Shown piece after piece: positions 16,208-25,336 of a stretch of DNA of 64,000 nucleotides. The notes beneath the pieces are model-generated. The model was not told where the DNA came from and ran no database searches. It saw only the letters and a list, made by a program, of their open reading frames with translations. How positions within the stretch are numbered: the stretch's first letter is position 1; each line of letters starts with the position of its first letter. The stretch is taken from assembly GCA_041563315.1 (NCBI GenBank), contig JBFFNE010000002.1:1-64000 (forward strand). The letters are read 5' to 3'. Source of the DNA: JBFEYJ01 sp041563315 (GTDB taxonomy: Bacteria; Pseudomonadota; Gammaproteobacteria; Thiohalomonadales; Thiohalomonadaceae). The position numbers and the translations under genes were made by a program.

Positions 16208-17074
16208 CTATTGGACCTGCTCAAGCTGAAAGGGGTGCGACAGTTCCAGGTAGGGGGTCCCGTTGCGCCGGCCAAGCCAACCGCGTAGAACGACTGTGCG
16301 CTGGACCAGTGCATTGAGATCCAGCCCGGCCTCACGAAAGAGCCGTAGGCGGGAGTGTTTGACCGCGACGCGCAGCCTGTCGCCGAAAAACAGATAGCTG
16401 TAAGAGCGTTTTTTCTCAATCCGGACAACCTGGCCACGTAGGCGAACGAAGCGGTTTCGCAGGGCCGCGAGGTTTCTCAACGATTTGACCTGATAGGCCG
16501 GCAGCTTCCAGATCCCCAAGCGCTGGCTGCGAGCCTTGTTTTCGATGTCGTAATAGCGTTCGGCATTTTGCAGATTGGGCCATTCGAAACGGGCGTAGGC
16601 AAGACCCTTCTGCAGCAGCAGGGCATTCAGATTTTGTGCATCGTCCAGAAAGACGTGGGCCAGCACACGGTGGTATCGGTCTTCGCGCTGTAGGTCATAC
16701 CGTAACTGAACCTGCTTTTCCTCCGCATGCGCTTTGAGAAAAAGCCGTGCCTCCTCGCCCAGCGGTTCACCGGCCAGGTTATGGTGCGCGACTTCCGGGG
16801 CATCGATGCCAAGCAGACGCACACGTCGTCCGTCAGCGAGGACGAGTGTGTCGCCATCAAGCACCTTGGCTACCTGGCCGTAGCTGTCGTAAGGGGTGGG
16901 GGTCAGTTCCTTGAGCTTGTGCGAGGTAGCAGGAGGAGTATCGCCGTAGTGGGTGTTGCCGGAGCTGTCCTGCCAACGGTAGATCCCGGCGTCGCTAACC
17001 GGTGCGGCCAATACGAGGCAGGCGAGAATTACCGCACGTGGCTGCCACGACCCCATCCCTGGTGAGATACACAT
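16208..17074 (-). CDS. secreted SNase-like thermonuclease with N-terminal DUF4124
   Basis: This 288-residue protein has a signal peptide (cleavage near residue 29, after VSDA). A short DUF4124 domain follows (GIYRWQDSSGNTHYGDTPP), then a staphylococcal-nuclease domain at about residues 65-195. Its active residues are present: arginine, aspartate and glutamate in VRLLGIDAPE, and the second arginine in DRYHRVLAHVF. The last 95 residues form an extra beta-rich domain (VRLRGQVVRIEKKRSYSY). It should be a calcium-dependent periplasmic or secreted nuclease. It is convergent with the exonuclease gene, 11 bases apart. Confidence 0.85.
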   Translation of the reverse strand: MCISPGMGSWQPRAVILACLVLAAPVSDAGIYRWQDSSGNTHYGDTPPATSHKLKELTPTPYDSYGQVAKVLDGDTLVLADGRRVRLLGIDAPEVAHHNLAGEPLGEEARLFLKAHAEEKQVQLRYDLQREDRYHRVLAHVFLDDAQNLNALLLQKGLAYARFEWPNLQNAERYYDIENKARSQRLGIWKLPAYQVKSLRNLAALRNRFVRLRGQVVRIEKKRSYSYLFFGDRLRVAVKHSRLRLFREAGLDLNALVQRTVVLRGWLGRRNGTPYLELSHPFQLEQVQ

Positions 17075-17176
17075 TGTTCAGCACTCCTTTGCCAATACCC
17101 CTTTAGCCTACCACGTGCGTGTTGTCAGGCAAATCCTGTGATGTCCTGTAGCCGATCGATACCGTCACTCAAGTGG

Positions 17177-18142
17177 TTATTGGCCAGAGAGGGTATAGAT
17201 CCGGTATTTCTCCATGATGTCGATAGAGTTGAGGTAATCCGGACTGGCGGCCTTGTAGATCAGACTCACCCCTTGATAATAGGGTAGGGTGCCGGCCTCC
17301 CGGATCACCTTTTGCCCCTCAGTCGAGAGGGCGAAATCGACAAAATCCTTGATTTCTGGGCGTTCCCGATAGGTATCTGACACCACCAGGAACAGCAGGC
17401 GATAAAGGTGATATTGCCCCGAGCGCAATGACTCCATGGTGGGTTCGATGCCCTCCAATTTGAGCATTTTTACTGGCCGGTGGCGACTGCTGCTAACGCC
17501 GCTGACCGCAAGGCCGTAGGGGTCTTCGGCCACCGCCTGTTCGATTTTCCCCGATGAGGGGAGAACGGTTGCATTAACACTGAACGCTTGATCCGTATTA
17601 TTGAACAGCTGTTGGCGCAGGGTGCGGCCGACACCGGAAATCTTACCCTGACGGACATAGAGCCGGATGGGCCGGTCGCTGTCGGCACCAAGCTGACTCC
17701 AGCGGGTAATCTTCCCGGTCAGCACATCACGCAACTTTTCCCGGCTGAGGGACTTGATTAGCGGATGTTGCTGATTGACGATCACCACCAGGGCATCCCA
17801 GCCGAAAGGGATGATTTTGATCTTCTTTTCGCTCTCTTCGATGCTGTAACTGCCGTCGCTGTTTTTAAACACCAAAGGCAGCCGACAGCTTCCGCCCATG
17901 TCCGTATGCTGGGCGGATACCTCACGCAGTCCCTTGGTGGCACCGCCGCCGTTGAGGATGATGCGGGTGCCGGTTTTTTGCTCGTAGGCACTGGCCAGAT
18001 CCTGCATGAAGCCGAGTTTGGAGATGCCGCATCCCACCCAGTGCAACTCCTTGTCGGCCGCATAACCGGGGGCGAGCCAACCAGAGAACAACGCAGTGAA
18101 AAGCAGCACAGTGGCAGTGCGGCTGAATAATGGATTCTGCAT
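17177..18142 (-). CDS. PstS-like periplasmic substrate-binding protein
   Basis: From ATG 18142 this is a 321-residue protein with a signal peptide ending near GYA-AD (residue 29). AAAGGACC stands six bases before the start; a longer frame to 18199 lacks a site. The body has the phosphate-binding (PBP-like) fold: WVGCGISKLGFMQDLASAYE, TGTRIILNGGGATKGLRE, GKITRWSQLGADSDRPIRLY and FVDFALSTEGQKVIREAGTLPYY. Unlike PstS of transporters, no pstC, pstA or pstB lies beside it. Such orphan PBP-like proteins may act in sensing or surface attachment. The ligand is probably an oxyanion, but this is inference. Confidence 0.8.
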   Translation of the reverse strand: MQNPLFSRTATVLLFTALFSGWLAPGYAADKELHWVGCGISKLGFMQDLASAYEQKTGTRIILNGGGATKGLREVSAQHTDMGGSCRLPLVFKNSDGSYSIEESEKKIKIIPFGWDALVVIVNQQHPLIKSLSREKLRDVLTGKITRWSQLGADSDRPIRLYVRQGKISGVGRTLRQQLFNNTDQAFSVNATVLPSSGKIEQAVAEDPYGLAVSGVSSSRHRPVKMLKLEGIEPTMESLRSGQYHLYRLLFLVVSDTYRERPEIKDFVDFALSTEGQKVIREAGTLPYYQGVSLIYKAASPDYLNSIDIMEKYRIYTLSGQ

Positions 18143-18199
18143 GGAGATGGTCCTTTTGTTATTCGTTCTTGGAGACGGTGTAACCAGCACTATGGGCAA

Positions 18200-18578
18200 C
18201 TGCGAATTGTTACACCTTTGTTAAGGTTAAATCGTCATAATCCAAGTGAGGGGTACTGAATCTGTGAGCAGGGTCACAATCTGAACCCCTCGTTTCCTCC
18301 TGTTGAAGTGAGAACCGGCTCATCCAGGATGGCGGTGGTGTCACCCCGGCCGTGGCAGTACACTGTGCGTTTGCAGAGCGACTCACACCAGTAATGAAAG
18401 CTGAAAACCGCCTATTTCCGGACGCCCCTTTGGCGCCGAAGCAAACCGGTCTCCTTGGCCCCGGGCTGTATTCACACCTGGATGGGAGGGCAAAGGGGCG
18501 ATCTGTGCATGCCCTAAAGCGTGAGAGAGCCCGTTTATTCGCGTTAGCCATGAAACCGGACACGGGGGAGCGGTAAGT
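18200..18578. other. intergenic stretch, no supported gene
   Basis: About 435 bases separate the two divergent starts (18142 and 18579). Only weak open frames exist, such as 18352-18576 on the plus strand (GTG or ATG starts, no ribosome binding site, proline- and arginine-rich product) and its opposite-strand mirror. I see no tRNA, repeat or clear promoter. The last bases (GGGGGAGCGGTAAGT) hold the ribosome binding site of the AmpG-type gene. Confidence 0.5.
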
Positions 18579-20162
18579 ATGGAAAGCGTGCAGCACAGTT
18601 GGCGTGAGGCGTGGAATGCCTGGACCCGGCCACAGGTCATTGCCATGCTTTTTCTCGGTTTTTCCGCAGGGATCCCGATTCTGTTGATCTTCTCTTCGCT
18701 CTCTTTGTGGCTGCGCGAAGCGGGAGTTGAACGAGCGGCGGTGACTTTCTTCAGTTGGGCGGCACTGGGTTATTCCTTCAAGTTCGTTTGGGCACCCATC
18801 ATTGACAAATTACCCCTCCCGGTATTGACAGGTTTTTTTGGACAGCGCCGTTCATGGCTGCTTGTCGCCCAATTGGCGATAGTGACGGCTATTTGCTGGA
18901 TGGCGATAACCAATCCTGCGGGGTCCGAAAGCGCTTTGAGCACCATGGCGCTGGCGGCTGTGTTGCTGGGCTTTTCCTCAGCGACGCAGGATATCGTCAT
19001 CGATGCCTATCGTATCGAAGTGGCGAAGAACGAGTGGCAGGCGATGATGTCTGCCACCTATATTGCCGGCTACCGTACCGGCATGCTGGTGGCGGGAGCC
19101 GGTGCGCTGTTCCTGGCGGATACCTTCGGGTCCACTAAGGAGGTGTACAGCCATCAGGCATGGATGTGGACCTATTTCTGCATGGCGGGCGTCATGCTGG
19201 TGGGTATCGTCACAACAGTGCTGATTAGGGAGCCCCAGACCTCGGCGGCGAATAGCAAACACCTGCATGGCCTGTCTGAGTACCTGAGATTTCTGCTTTT
19301 GTTTGTGTTGATGATTGGCGGTTTGATTGGCAGTTATGTCAGCGTGCAGCCGGTTACCGAAAGTCTGAAGTTGTGGATGGCAGGAACGGTGAACAGCTTC
19401 TTTTCCGCCTTTGTGATAGAAGCCCTGCGTCTGTTCATTTCAGTGGCGGGTGCATTGCTGGTTGGACGGGCAGCCGTCGGCCTGAAGGTTGCGGATCGGC
19501 AGGTGCTGCAGGAAACCTATATCGATCCCGTGTCGGATTTTTTTCGACGCTACGGCATCGGGGTAGCCTGGTTTTTGTTGATGCTGATCGGCTTCTACCG
19601 TGTCTCCGATATCGTGCTGGGTGTGGTTTCCAATGTCTTTTACCAGGACCTGGGGTTTAGTAAAAACGAGATCGCCGGAGTTACCAAGTCATTCGGCCTG
19701 GCTATGGTTCTCCTGGGAGGTTTTCTCGGGGGGACATTGACCGTCCGTTTCGGTGTTATCCGAATGCTGTTCGTGGGTGCCGTCCTGTCGGCACTGACTA
19801 ACCTGTTATTTCTCGTGCTGGCGAACACGGGTTACGACCTGACGACACTGGTGGTCGTTATTGCCGCGGATAATATCAGCGCTGGATTGGCCAGTGCGGC
19901 CTTCATTGCCTTTTTATCCAGTCTGACGAACATTTCCTTTACGGCAATGCAATATGCGATCTTCAGCTCCATGATGACGCTGTTTCCGAAACTGTTGGGG
20001 GGGTATTCGGGGGGGGTTGTCGATAGCTGGGGTTACGATAATTTCTTTATTTTGACCACCTTGATGGGCTTACCTGTGCTGTTTCTGGTTTGGTATGCCG
20101 GGCGGTTGCTCAACCCCTCTGAGTTGGGAACGGAAGCGGTACCAGCGGAGAGCCGTGCATGA
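18579..20162 (+). CDS. AmpG-type MFS permease (muropeptide transporter family)
   Basis: This 527-residue major facilitator protein has about 14 hydrophobic segments. The N-terminal part with FSAGIPILLIFSSLSLWLRE, the loop motif DKLPLPVLTGFFGQRRSWLL and the following SSATQDIVIDAYRIE are those of the PAT/AmpG family. AmpG takes up anhydromuropeptides for peptidoglycan recycling and gives the inducing signal for chromosomal beta-lactamase in Enterobacteria. It is close in length to known AmpG proteins (about 490-590). The ribosome binding site GGGGGAG lies 11 bases before ATG. No ampD, ampR or beta-lactamase gene is nearby. Confidence 0.87.
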   Translation: MESVQHSWREAWNAWTRPQVIAMLFLGFSAGIPILLIFSSLSLWLREAGVERAAVTFFSWAALGYSFKFVWAPIIDKLPLPVLTGFFGQRRSWLLVAQLAIVTAICWMAITNPAGSESALSTMALAAVLLGFSSATQDIVIDAYRIEVAKNEWQAMMSATYIAGYRTGMLVAGAGALFLADTFGSTKEVYSHQAWMWTYFCMAGVMLVGIVTTVLIREPQTSAANSKHLHGLSEYLRFLLLFVLMIGGLIGSYVSVQPVTESLKLWMAGTVNSFFSAFVIEALRLFISVAGALLVGRAAVGLKVADRQVLQETYIDPVSDFFRRYGIGVAWFLLMLIGFYRVSDIVLGVVSNVFYQDLGFSKNEIAGVTKSFGLAMVLLGGFLGGTLTVRFGVIRMLFVGAVLSALTNLLFLVLANTGYDLTTLVVVIAADNISAGLASAAFIAFLSSLTNISFTAMQYAIFSSMMTLFPKLLGGYSGGVVDSWGYDNFFILTTLMGLPVLFLVWYAGRLLNPSELGTEAVPAESRA

Positions 20163-20242
20163 AACGAAAACATCATAATGTGGATTTTTCCGACGTGAAT
20201 ATTTGCCTACTGGTAGGTCTTGCGATTTCAGGCAGTAAATAA

Positions 20243-20923
20243 ATGATCGAAATTAACTATCTCGTGGCCTTTACGGTCGGTCTCTTCGGGGGGGTGCACT
20301 GCGTCGGTATGTGCGGCGGCATTGTTGGGGCACTTAGTTTCGGTCTGCCACAGCAGGCCCGTGGCCGTTTTGTGGCGCTCCTGCCTTATCTGATCAATTA
20401 CAACCTCGGACGCCTGTTGAGCTATACCTTGGGTGGTGCCCTGGTGGGGGGGATCGGTGCCATGGCGGCCAATATGGTGGCGCTGCATCAGGCGCAGACA
20501 TTCCTGCAGGTGATCGCGGGCTTATTTATGGTGGCTATGGGCCTCTACTTGGGTGGCTGGTGGTACGGTATGAGCCGACTGGAGCGGCTTGGCGGCAGAG
20601 CGTGGCGTTTCATTGAGCCGGTTGGCCGGCGTCTGTTGCCTGTGAGGCACACGGGGCAAGCGCTGCTTATGGGGTTTGTCTGGGGCTGGTTACCCTGCGG
20701 TCTGGTCTACAGTGCTCTGATCTGGGCGGTCTCTGCCGGTAGTGCGCAAGAGGGGGCTTTATTGTTGCTGAGTTTTGGCCTGGGGACGCTACCCAATCTG
20801 ATGTTAATGGGAATTCTTGCCGGAAAGCTTACGGCGCTGCTGCGACGGCCACTGGTCATGCACCTTGCCGGCGCAGCAGTGACAGTCATTGGCCTTTTTT
20901 ATATCGTCCGGCCACTTTTCTGA
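20243..20923 (+). CDS. DsbD-like (TauE/SafE-annotated) membrane protein
   Basis: This 226-residue integral membrane protein has six helices in two related halves. A cysteine motif in helix one (VHCVGMCGGIVGALSFG) and a second in WGWLPCGLVYSALIW are the marks of the DsbD_2 type, which databases often label sulfite exporter. In many Proteobacteria this family sits beside ccoNOP/fixGHIS genes and is linked to copper delivery or cytochrome oxidase maturation. No such genes occur here, so the partner is unknown. The paired cysteines suggest thiol or copper chemistry within the membrane. It lies 80 bases after the AmpG-type gene. Confidence 0.82.
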   Translation: MIEINYLVAFTVGLFGGVHCVGMCGGIVGALSFGLPQQARGRFVALLPYLINYNLGRLLSYTLGGALVGGIGAMAANMVALHQAQTFLQVIAGLFMVAMGLYLGGWWYGMSRLERLGGRAWRFIEPVGRRLLPVRHTGQALLMGFVWGWLPCGLVYSALIWAVSAGSAQEGALLLLSFGLGTLPNLMLMGILAGKLTALLRRPLVMHLAGAAVTVIGLFYIVRPLF

Positions 20924-20959
20924 AGACATTCTGGGGCTCAGGCGCCGGTAGACTCAGGA

Positions 20960-21022
20960 TGACACCCTGGCGGTCCTAGCGGCAGTCAGCGATTGTGAGT
21001 GCTCGCCAGGAGCAGGGTGTCA
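20960..21022. terminator. long inverted repeat between convergent genes, possible terminator
   Basis: TGACACCCTG (20960-20969) and CAGGGTGTCA (21013-21022) are perfectly complementary with 43 bases between. An alternative pair CTGGCG (20967-20972) and CGCCAG (21004-21009) competes with the first. It lies between two convergent genes and could end either transcript, but no T-run follows, so this assignment is tentative. A decayed mobile repeat is possible. Confidence 0.4.
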
Positions 21023-21042
21023 GGCAGGTTGCCGTCAGTTTT

Positions 21043-21492
21043 TCAGTCAACAAAGAACTGCTGTTTGAAGCGGATGTTGCGCACGAGACTTTCGCCATCA
21101 GGGACGACCTGTATATCAAAATTCAGGGTCTCCTCGTCGGTGACCGGCAGCTCGGCCAGATAATAGATGGCCCCGCGTTCGGTAACTTCCTTCATGTCCA
21201 GTTTTCGTTGTTTACCATAAAGATTGGTAGCGGTACCACTGACCTTGCCGGAGACCGGCTGATAGTCACCGTTGTCCCGCTTCTGCACCGTGATGTTGAC
21301 TACGGCATGGTAGCGACTGCGTGTCAGCCCATGCGCGCGCGCCACGTCAGGGCTTAGCATGTTAGAGATGAAGGCATTGTAGTGGATACGGTAGTTATCG
21401 AACTGTTCTACCTGCTCTGCGTTGGCAGAAACAGCCGTGGCCAGAAAAAACATCATGGCAAACAAGTGGCGCAAGCGTGGTCGAGTGATCAT
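21043..21492 (-). CDS. DUF4426 periplasmic protein
   Basis: This 149-residue protein has a signal peptide cleaved near VSANA-E (about residue 26). The mature part, with YRIHYNAFISNMLSPDVARA and SRYHAVVNITVQKRD, matches the DUF4426 family found next to metW in Pseudomonas. The function is unknown. The second of two in-frame ATGs (21492) is chosen because AAGGAG is placed seven bases before it and would overlap the first ATG (21498). It lies 34 bases after metW and probably shares its transcript. Confidence 0.85.
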   Translation of the reverse strand: MITRPRLRHLFAMMFFLATAVSANAEQVEQFDNYRIHYNAFISNMLSPDVARAHGLTRSRYHAVVNITVQKRDNGDYQPVSGKVSGTATNLYGKQRKLDMKEVTERGAIYYLAELPVTDEETLNFDIQVVPDGESLVRNIRFKQQFFVD

Positions 21493-21525
21493 TTCCATCT
21501 CCTTGTTATCGGTTCTCGATCAAAA

Positions 21526-22146
21526 CTATAGACCAGATGGCTGGCCGTGTCTGAAGCGATAGAGGGCGATCTCGCCAAGGATATTGGGTAGGAGCTTCAT
21601 GCCGAAGCTGCTACGGTGAGCAGTGTCGACCACATTGCGTTGCAAGATGTTAATATTCAGTTTGTGGCACAGGGCCTCGAAATCCTTGAGGGTGCAAAGG
21701 TGGATATTCGGGGTATTGTACCAGTCGTTGGGCAGGGCTCGAGATTGCGGCATCCGCCCGCCAAGCGCCAGTTGGACACGGCTGCTCCAGTGACCGAAAT
21801 TGGGGAAGGTGACGATACCCTCGCGCCCGACGCGCAGCATCTCGCTCAGTAGCCGACTTGGGTAGTGGACCGCCTGGATGGTTTGCGTCATCACCACGTA
21901 GTCGAAGGAGTTGTCGTCAAAGTAGTCGGTCAGTCCGGCGTCCAGATCGCTTTGAATCACACTCACGCCCCGCTGGATACAGCTGACGACGTTGTCCGGG
22001 TCGATCTCCAGACCGTAGCCGTCAACATCGCGTGTGCGCTTCAGGTGGTCCAGCAGTGTGCCGTCGCCACAGCCAAGATCGAGTACCCGGCTTCCCGGCT
22101 GGATCCACTCACTGATGATCGCCAGATCGGGGCGCAGAGCGGTCAT
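21526..22146 (-). CDS. metW: methionine biosynthesis protein MetW
   Basis: This 206-residue protein has a class I methyltransferase fold with SAM-binding loop VLDLGCGDGTLLDHL at residues 20-34, a later VVMTQTIQAVHYPSRLLSEM and VTFPNFGHWSSRVQL, all features of MetW. It works with MetX in homoserine acylation; in several bacteria it stimulates MetX activity. Its start overlaps the metX stop by four bases, so the two are translationally coupled. Length fits the family (about 195-210). Confidence 0.95.
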   Translation of the reverse strand: MTALRPDLAIISEWIQPGSRVLDLGCGDGTLLDHLKRTRDVDGYGLEIDPDNVVSCIQRGVSVIQSDLDAGLTDYFDDNSFDYVVMTQTIQAVHYPSRLLSEMLRVGREGIVTFPNFGHWSSRVQLALGGRMPQSRALPNDWYNTPNIHLCTLKDFEALCHKLNINILQRNVVDTAHRSSFGMKLLPNILGEIALYRFRHGQPSGL

Positions 22147-23291
22147 GGCGACACCTCCCTGGCAACGTGTTCCATGTAGGAGCAGAAGACATCGAAGTAG
22201 TGTGGAATGGGAATGAGGAAGGCATCATGGCCATGGTGCGCCTCAACCTCGGCATAACTGACACTTTTGTCACCATCGAGCAGTGCCTTGACGATCTCGC
22301 GCGAACGCTCCGGTGAGAAGCGCCAGTCGCTGGTAAAGGAGACCACCAGAAACTTGGCCTGAACCCCGGCAAGGGCAGCCGAGAGGTCGCCTTCATACTC
22401 TGATGCCGGATCGAAATAGTCGAGCGCTTTGGTCATCAGTAGGTAGGTGTTGGCATCAAAGCGTTCGACAAACGATTCACCCTGGTAACGCAGGTAGCTT
22501 TCGACCTGAAATTCCACATCAAAGCCGAAACTGATTTTTCCCTCCCGCAGCTCGCGGCCAAATTTCTTGCGCATGGCATCGTCAGAGAGGTAGGTGATGT
22601 GGCCGAGCATGCGGGCGATCTTGAGCCCCTGAGCAGGAACCACACCGTGGTCGGCATAGCGCCCTTCATGGAAATCGGGATCGGAACGCAGTGCCTGGCG
22701 CACCACCTCGTTGAAGGCAATGTTCTGTGCTGTGAGGTTAGGGGCGGCGGCGATGACCACGGCGTGGCGCAGCCGATCCGGATAGTCGATCGCCCATTGC
22801 ATTACCTGCATACCGCCAAGTGAACCACCGATGACCGCGGCCCACTGGTTAATCCCGAGCATGTCGGTCAGGCGCGCCTGACTGTTCACCCAGTCGCGAA
22901 CGGTGACGATAGGAAAATCCGGCCCCCATAAGGAACCGGTGTCAGGATTGATGGTATTGGGGCCTGTGGAGCCTTTGCAGCCACCCAGATTGTTGAGGCT
23001 GACAACGAAAAAGGCGTTGGTATCAATGGGTTTACCGGGGCCGATGGCCGAATCCCACCAGCCGGGCTTTTTGTCCTCCATGCTGTGGAAGCCGGCGGCA
23101 TGGTGGTCGCCGGAAAGAGCATGGCAGATGAGAACGGCATTGCTGCGTTCCGAATTGAGCTTGCCATAGGTCTCAAAGAACAGGTCGTACTGCGCCAGCA
23201 CACGACCACAATCGAGCATTAGTGGCTGTTCGAAATGATGGTGTTGGGTAGTGACCAGGCCGACGGAGTCGGCCGGGATGAATTCGGGCAT
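22143..23291 (-). CDS. metX: homoserine O-acyltransferase MetX
   Basis: This 382-residue alpha/beta hydrolase-fold enzyme activates homoserine by acylation, the first committed step of methionine synthesis. The nucleophile elbow is GGSLGGMQVMQWA, the oxyanion region CHALSGDHHAAG and the catalytic aspartate and histidine lie in SFTSDWRFSP and VEAHHGHDAFLIP. MetX proteins use either acetyl-CoA or succinyl-CoA; I cannot decide which from sequence alone, though partners of MetW in Gammaproteobacteria are often succinyltransferases. It is transcribed with metW. A dynamin-like gene lies 71 bases upstream on the same strand. Confidence 0.95.
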   Translation of the reverse strand: MPEFIPADSVGLVTTQHHHFEQPLMLDCGRVLAQYDLFFETYGKLNSERSNAVLICHALSGDHHAAGFHSMEDKKPGWWDSAIGPGKPIDTNAFFVVSLNNLGGCKGSTGPNTINPDTGSLWGPDFPIVTVRDWVNSQARLTDMLGINQWAAVIGGSLGGMQVMQWAIDYPDRLRHAVVIAAAPNLTAQNIAFNEVVRQALRSDPDFHEGRYADHGVVPAQGLKIARMLGHITYLSDDAMRKKFGRELREGKISFGFDVEFQVESYLRYQGESFVERFDANTYLLMTKALDYFDPASEYEGDLSAALAGVQAKFLVVSFTSDWRFSPERSREIVKALLDGDKSVSYAEVEAHHGHDAFLIPIPHYFDVFCSYMEHVAREVSP

Positions 23292-23362
23292 TTAGATTAC
23301 TTTCTTCTTGGACGGCAACAACAGTGCAGCAAGTCTAATCAGCCACCATTGCCGGTGCAAGT

Positions 23363-25336
23363 TCAGCTTGCCTTGGCCGTAGGCGCAGCCTGCGGTGCTG
23401 CAGTGGTGAGGGGCCGGTTGATGATCTTGAGTATGGCACTAACCTCGTCGTACTGTTTTTTCAGTACCCCTGCGCTTTTTTTCAGTTCTTCCATGCGGCT
23501 TTCCAGTGTGTCTCGGGATTCATTGATTTTGCGCAGATTCTCCAGTCGCTTGTCCATCTGTTCCTTATGGGCCTTGATCTGATTGACCAATGGCGACATC
23601 ACCGCTTTGCTCCAGTTCTCTGCTTCGCGGTGGGCCTTGAAGAAGACATTGCGCGCGTGGCTGACCAGGGAGATAAAGAATTTTTTGACGACAAAATTCT
23701 GTTCGGTCATTACAGTCACCGGACTGTTGCGGAAAGCCTCTGCCTCCTGATAGAGAGCATCCATCTCCTTGATGTATTTGTCGATATCGTAGAGAACCGG
23801 TTCGATGCCCTTGAGGCCATGTTCTGACTGGAATTTGTGGTAAACCGTGGTAACCAGACGGTTTAACTGGTCAGAATATTCATCGACCTCCTTGAGCATG
23901 CTGCTGATACCATCGAAGAAGGTCTTCATTCCATCCTTCATCCCATGGGTTGTCCAGCTGCCTGTCATATTCTCTCGGCTGCGTGAGACAAGCTTGTCCA
24001 GTTCGGAGAGGCTGAGCATGGCAAGGAGTTTCTTGCTTTGTTCCGAGAGAAGCTTTCTGTTGGCGTTAAAGCTCTCGACATTCTTGTGGTAAGTTACTTG
24101 CTCTTCACGGGTCTTTTTCATCAAGTGTTCGATGACTTCGTTGTTCTTGCCGCTAAGGCTATGCAGTTCCTCGAGCTGGCTTTTTACCGACTGGAAGCGC
24201 GAGGCAAGCAGGTCGCGTGACTCCTTAATCATGCTACCGACGTCGGCCTTTACATGTTCCCGCACGATCTCCTGTTGGCTGGGAAGGATTTCATTGGCCA
24301 GAATCGACTCCAGCATCAGAATATTGCTGCGCTTGAGTAGCTCCTGGTCGTGGCGAATTTTCGCCAGCAGCCCTTTTTGTGCCGAAGCGGGAGTGACCGA
24401 TGAGGCATCGATGCCTAGCGTCTGTGACGCTTTGCGACACTGCTCCTTGATCGTGCGTTCGATTTCATCGTGGGTTTTGAGATCGTCCCACAGGGTATCG
24501 ATCTTGTTGAGCACGACGATGGTGCCCTTCGCCTTGCCGGCGCGAAGGGGCCTGACGTTGTGTATCCACATGTCCAGATCGGATTTGGTGACGCCGGTAT
24601 CAGCGGCCATGATGAACATCACGGCCTGGGCCTTTGGCAGCATGTTGAGGGTTAATTCTGGTTCACTGCCCAGGGCATTGAGTCCGGGAGTGTCAAGGAT
24701 TACCAGCCCCTGTTTGAGCAGTGGATGTGGGAAGCTGATCAGGGCATGGCGCCACATCGGGATGTCGATGCGCTCCGGTGGCGAGCCGTCTGGATTGTTG
24801 AGGTGGGTATCGGCGTCGCTGTAGAGGCCGAGTTTGCGTGCATCTTCGCGGCTTACGCGCTTGGTTTTGACGATTTCCTGGAATGCCTCGGCCATATTGT
24901 CCGCGTTGTCCAGATCGAGTTCGAGGGAGGTCCAGTGGATAGGCTCCATCTTGTATTCGGCGATACTGGTGTCGTTGAGGCGGCTTTCGATCGGCAGCAG
25001 GCGGATGTAGGCATGCTGGTGTTCGATGTCGTAGAACAGCTCCGTCGGGCACATAGTGGTCCGTCCCGCTTCCGAGGGAAGCAGGCGGCGATCATACTCG
25101 GAGAAGAAGATGGCGTTGATTAGTTCGGTCTTGCCGCGGGCGAATTCAGCCACAAAGGCAATAGTCAGTTTATCGGAACGCAAAGAACTGAGACTATCGT
25201 AGATGCGAACTTCATCCTCGGGGTTCCCCATCTGATTGGCGTCCAGCCATTTTTGGAAGTCGTTTATGCCGACAATCAGGTCCTCTTTCCACTTGCCGTA
25301 GGCCTGCATCTGCTCGGTGAAACGCTTGTCTGACAT
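23363..25336 (-). CDS. bacterial dynamin-like GTPase
   Basis: This 657-residue protein has a dynamin-type GTPase head. The G1 loop is AEFARGKT (residues 63-70; alanine replaces the first glycine of GxxxxGKS/T), G2 is TTMCPTELFYD, G3 ILDTPGLNALG near residue 214 and G4 VLNKIDTL near 276. Beyond residue 330 it is helical, with coiled coils at about 360-430 and at the C-terminus (ENLRKINESRDTLESRMEEL), and a short hydrophobic stretch near 560. Such proteins remodel or repair membranes. It lies between yggU and metX, a block that in P. aeruginosa has no such gene. The start has only a weak AGAGATAAAG site. Confidence 0.87.
   Translation of the reverse strand: MSDKRFTEQMQAYGKWKEDLIVGINDFQKWLDANQMGNPEDEVRIYDSLSSLRSDKLTIAFVAEFARGKTELINAIFFSEYDRRLLPSEAGRTTMCPTELFYDIEHQHAYIRLLPIESRLNDTSIAEYKMEPIHWTSLELDLDNADNMAEAFQEIVKTKRVSREDARKLGLYSDADTHLNNPDGSPPERIDIPMWRHALISFPHPLLKQGLVILDTPGLNALGSEPELTLNMLPKAQAVMFIMAADTGVTKSDLDMWIHNVRPLRAGKAKGTIVVLNKIDTLWDDLKTHDEIERTIKEQCRKASQTLGIDASSVTPASAQKGLLAKIRHDQELLKRSNILMLESILANEILPSQQEIVREHVKADVGSMIKESRDLLASRFQSVKSQLEELHSLSGKNNEVIEHLMKKTREEQVTYHKNVESFNANRKLLSEQSKKLLAMLSLSELDKLVSRSRENMTGSWTTHGMKDGMKTFFDGISSMLKEVDEYSDQLNRLVTTVYHKFQSEHGLKGIEPVLYDIDKYIKEMDALYQEAEAFRNSPVTVMTEQNFVVKKFFISLVSHARNVFFKAHREAENWSKAVMSPLVNQIKAHKEQMDKRLENLRKINESRDTLESRMEELKKSAGVLKKQYDEVSAILKIINRPLTTAAPQAAPTAKAS

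Noticed and set aside
18180..18260. PHO box in front of the PstS-like gene
   Set aside because: Only a loose TTAACAAAGG-N-GTAACA resemblance was found; the two seven-base CTGTCAT halves are missing.
18352..18576. Open frame of 74 codons directly before the AmpG-type gene
   Set aside because: GTG start without ribosome binding site, no motif, and codon use unlike the neighbours; kept only as a note in the intergenic entry.
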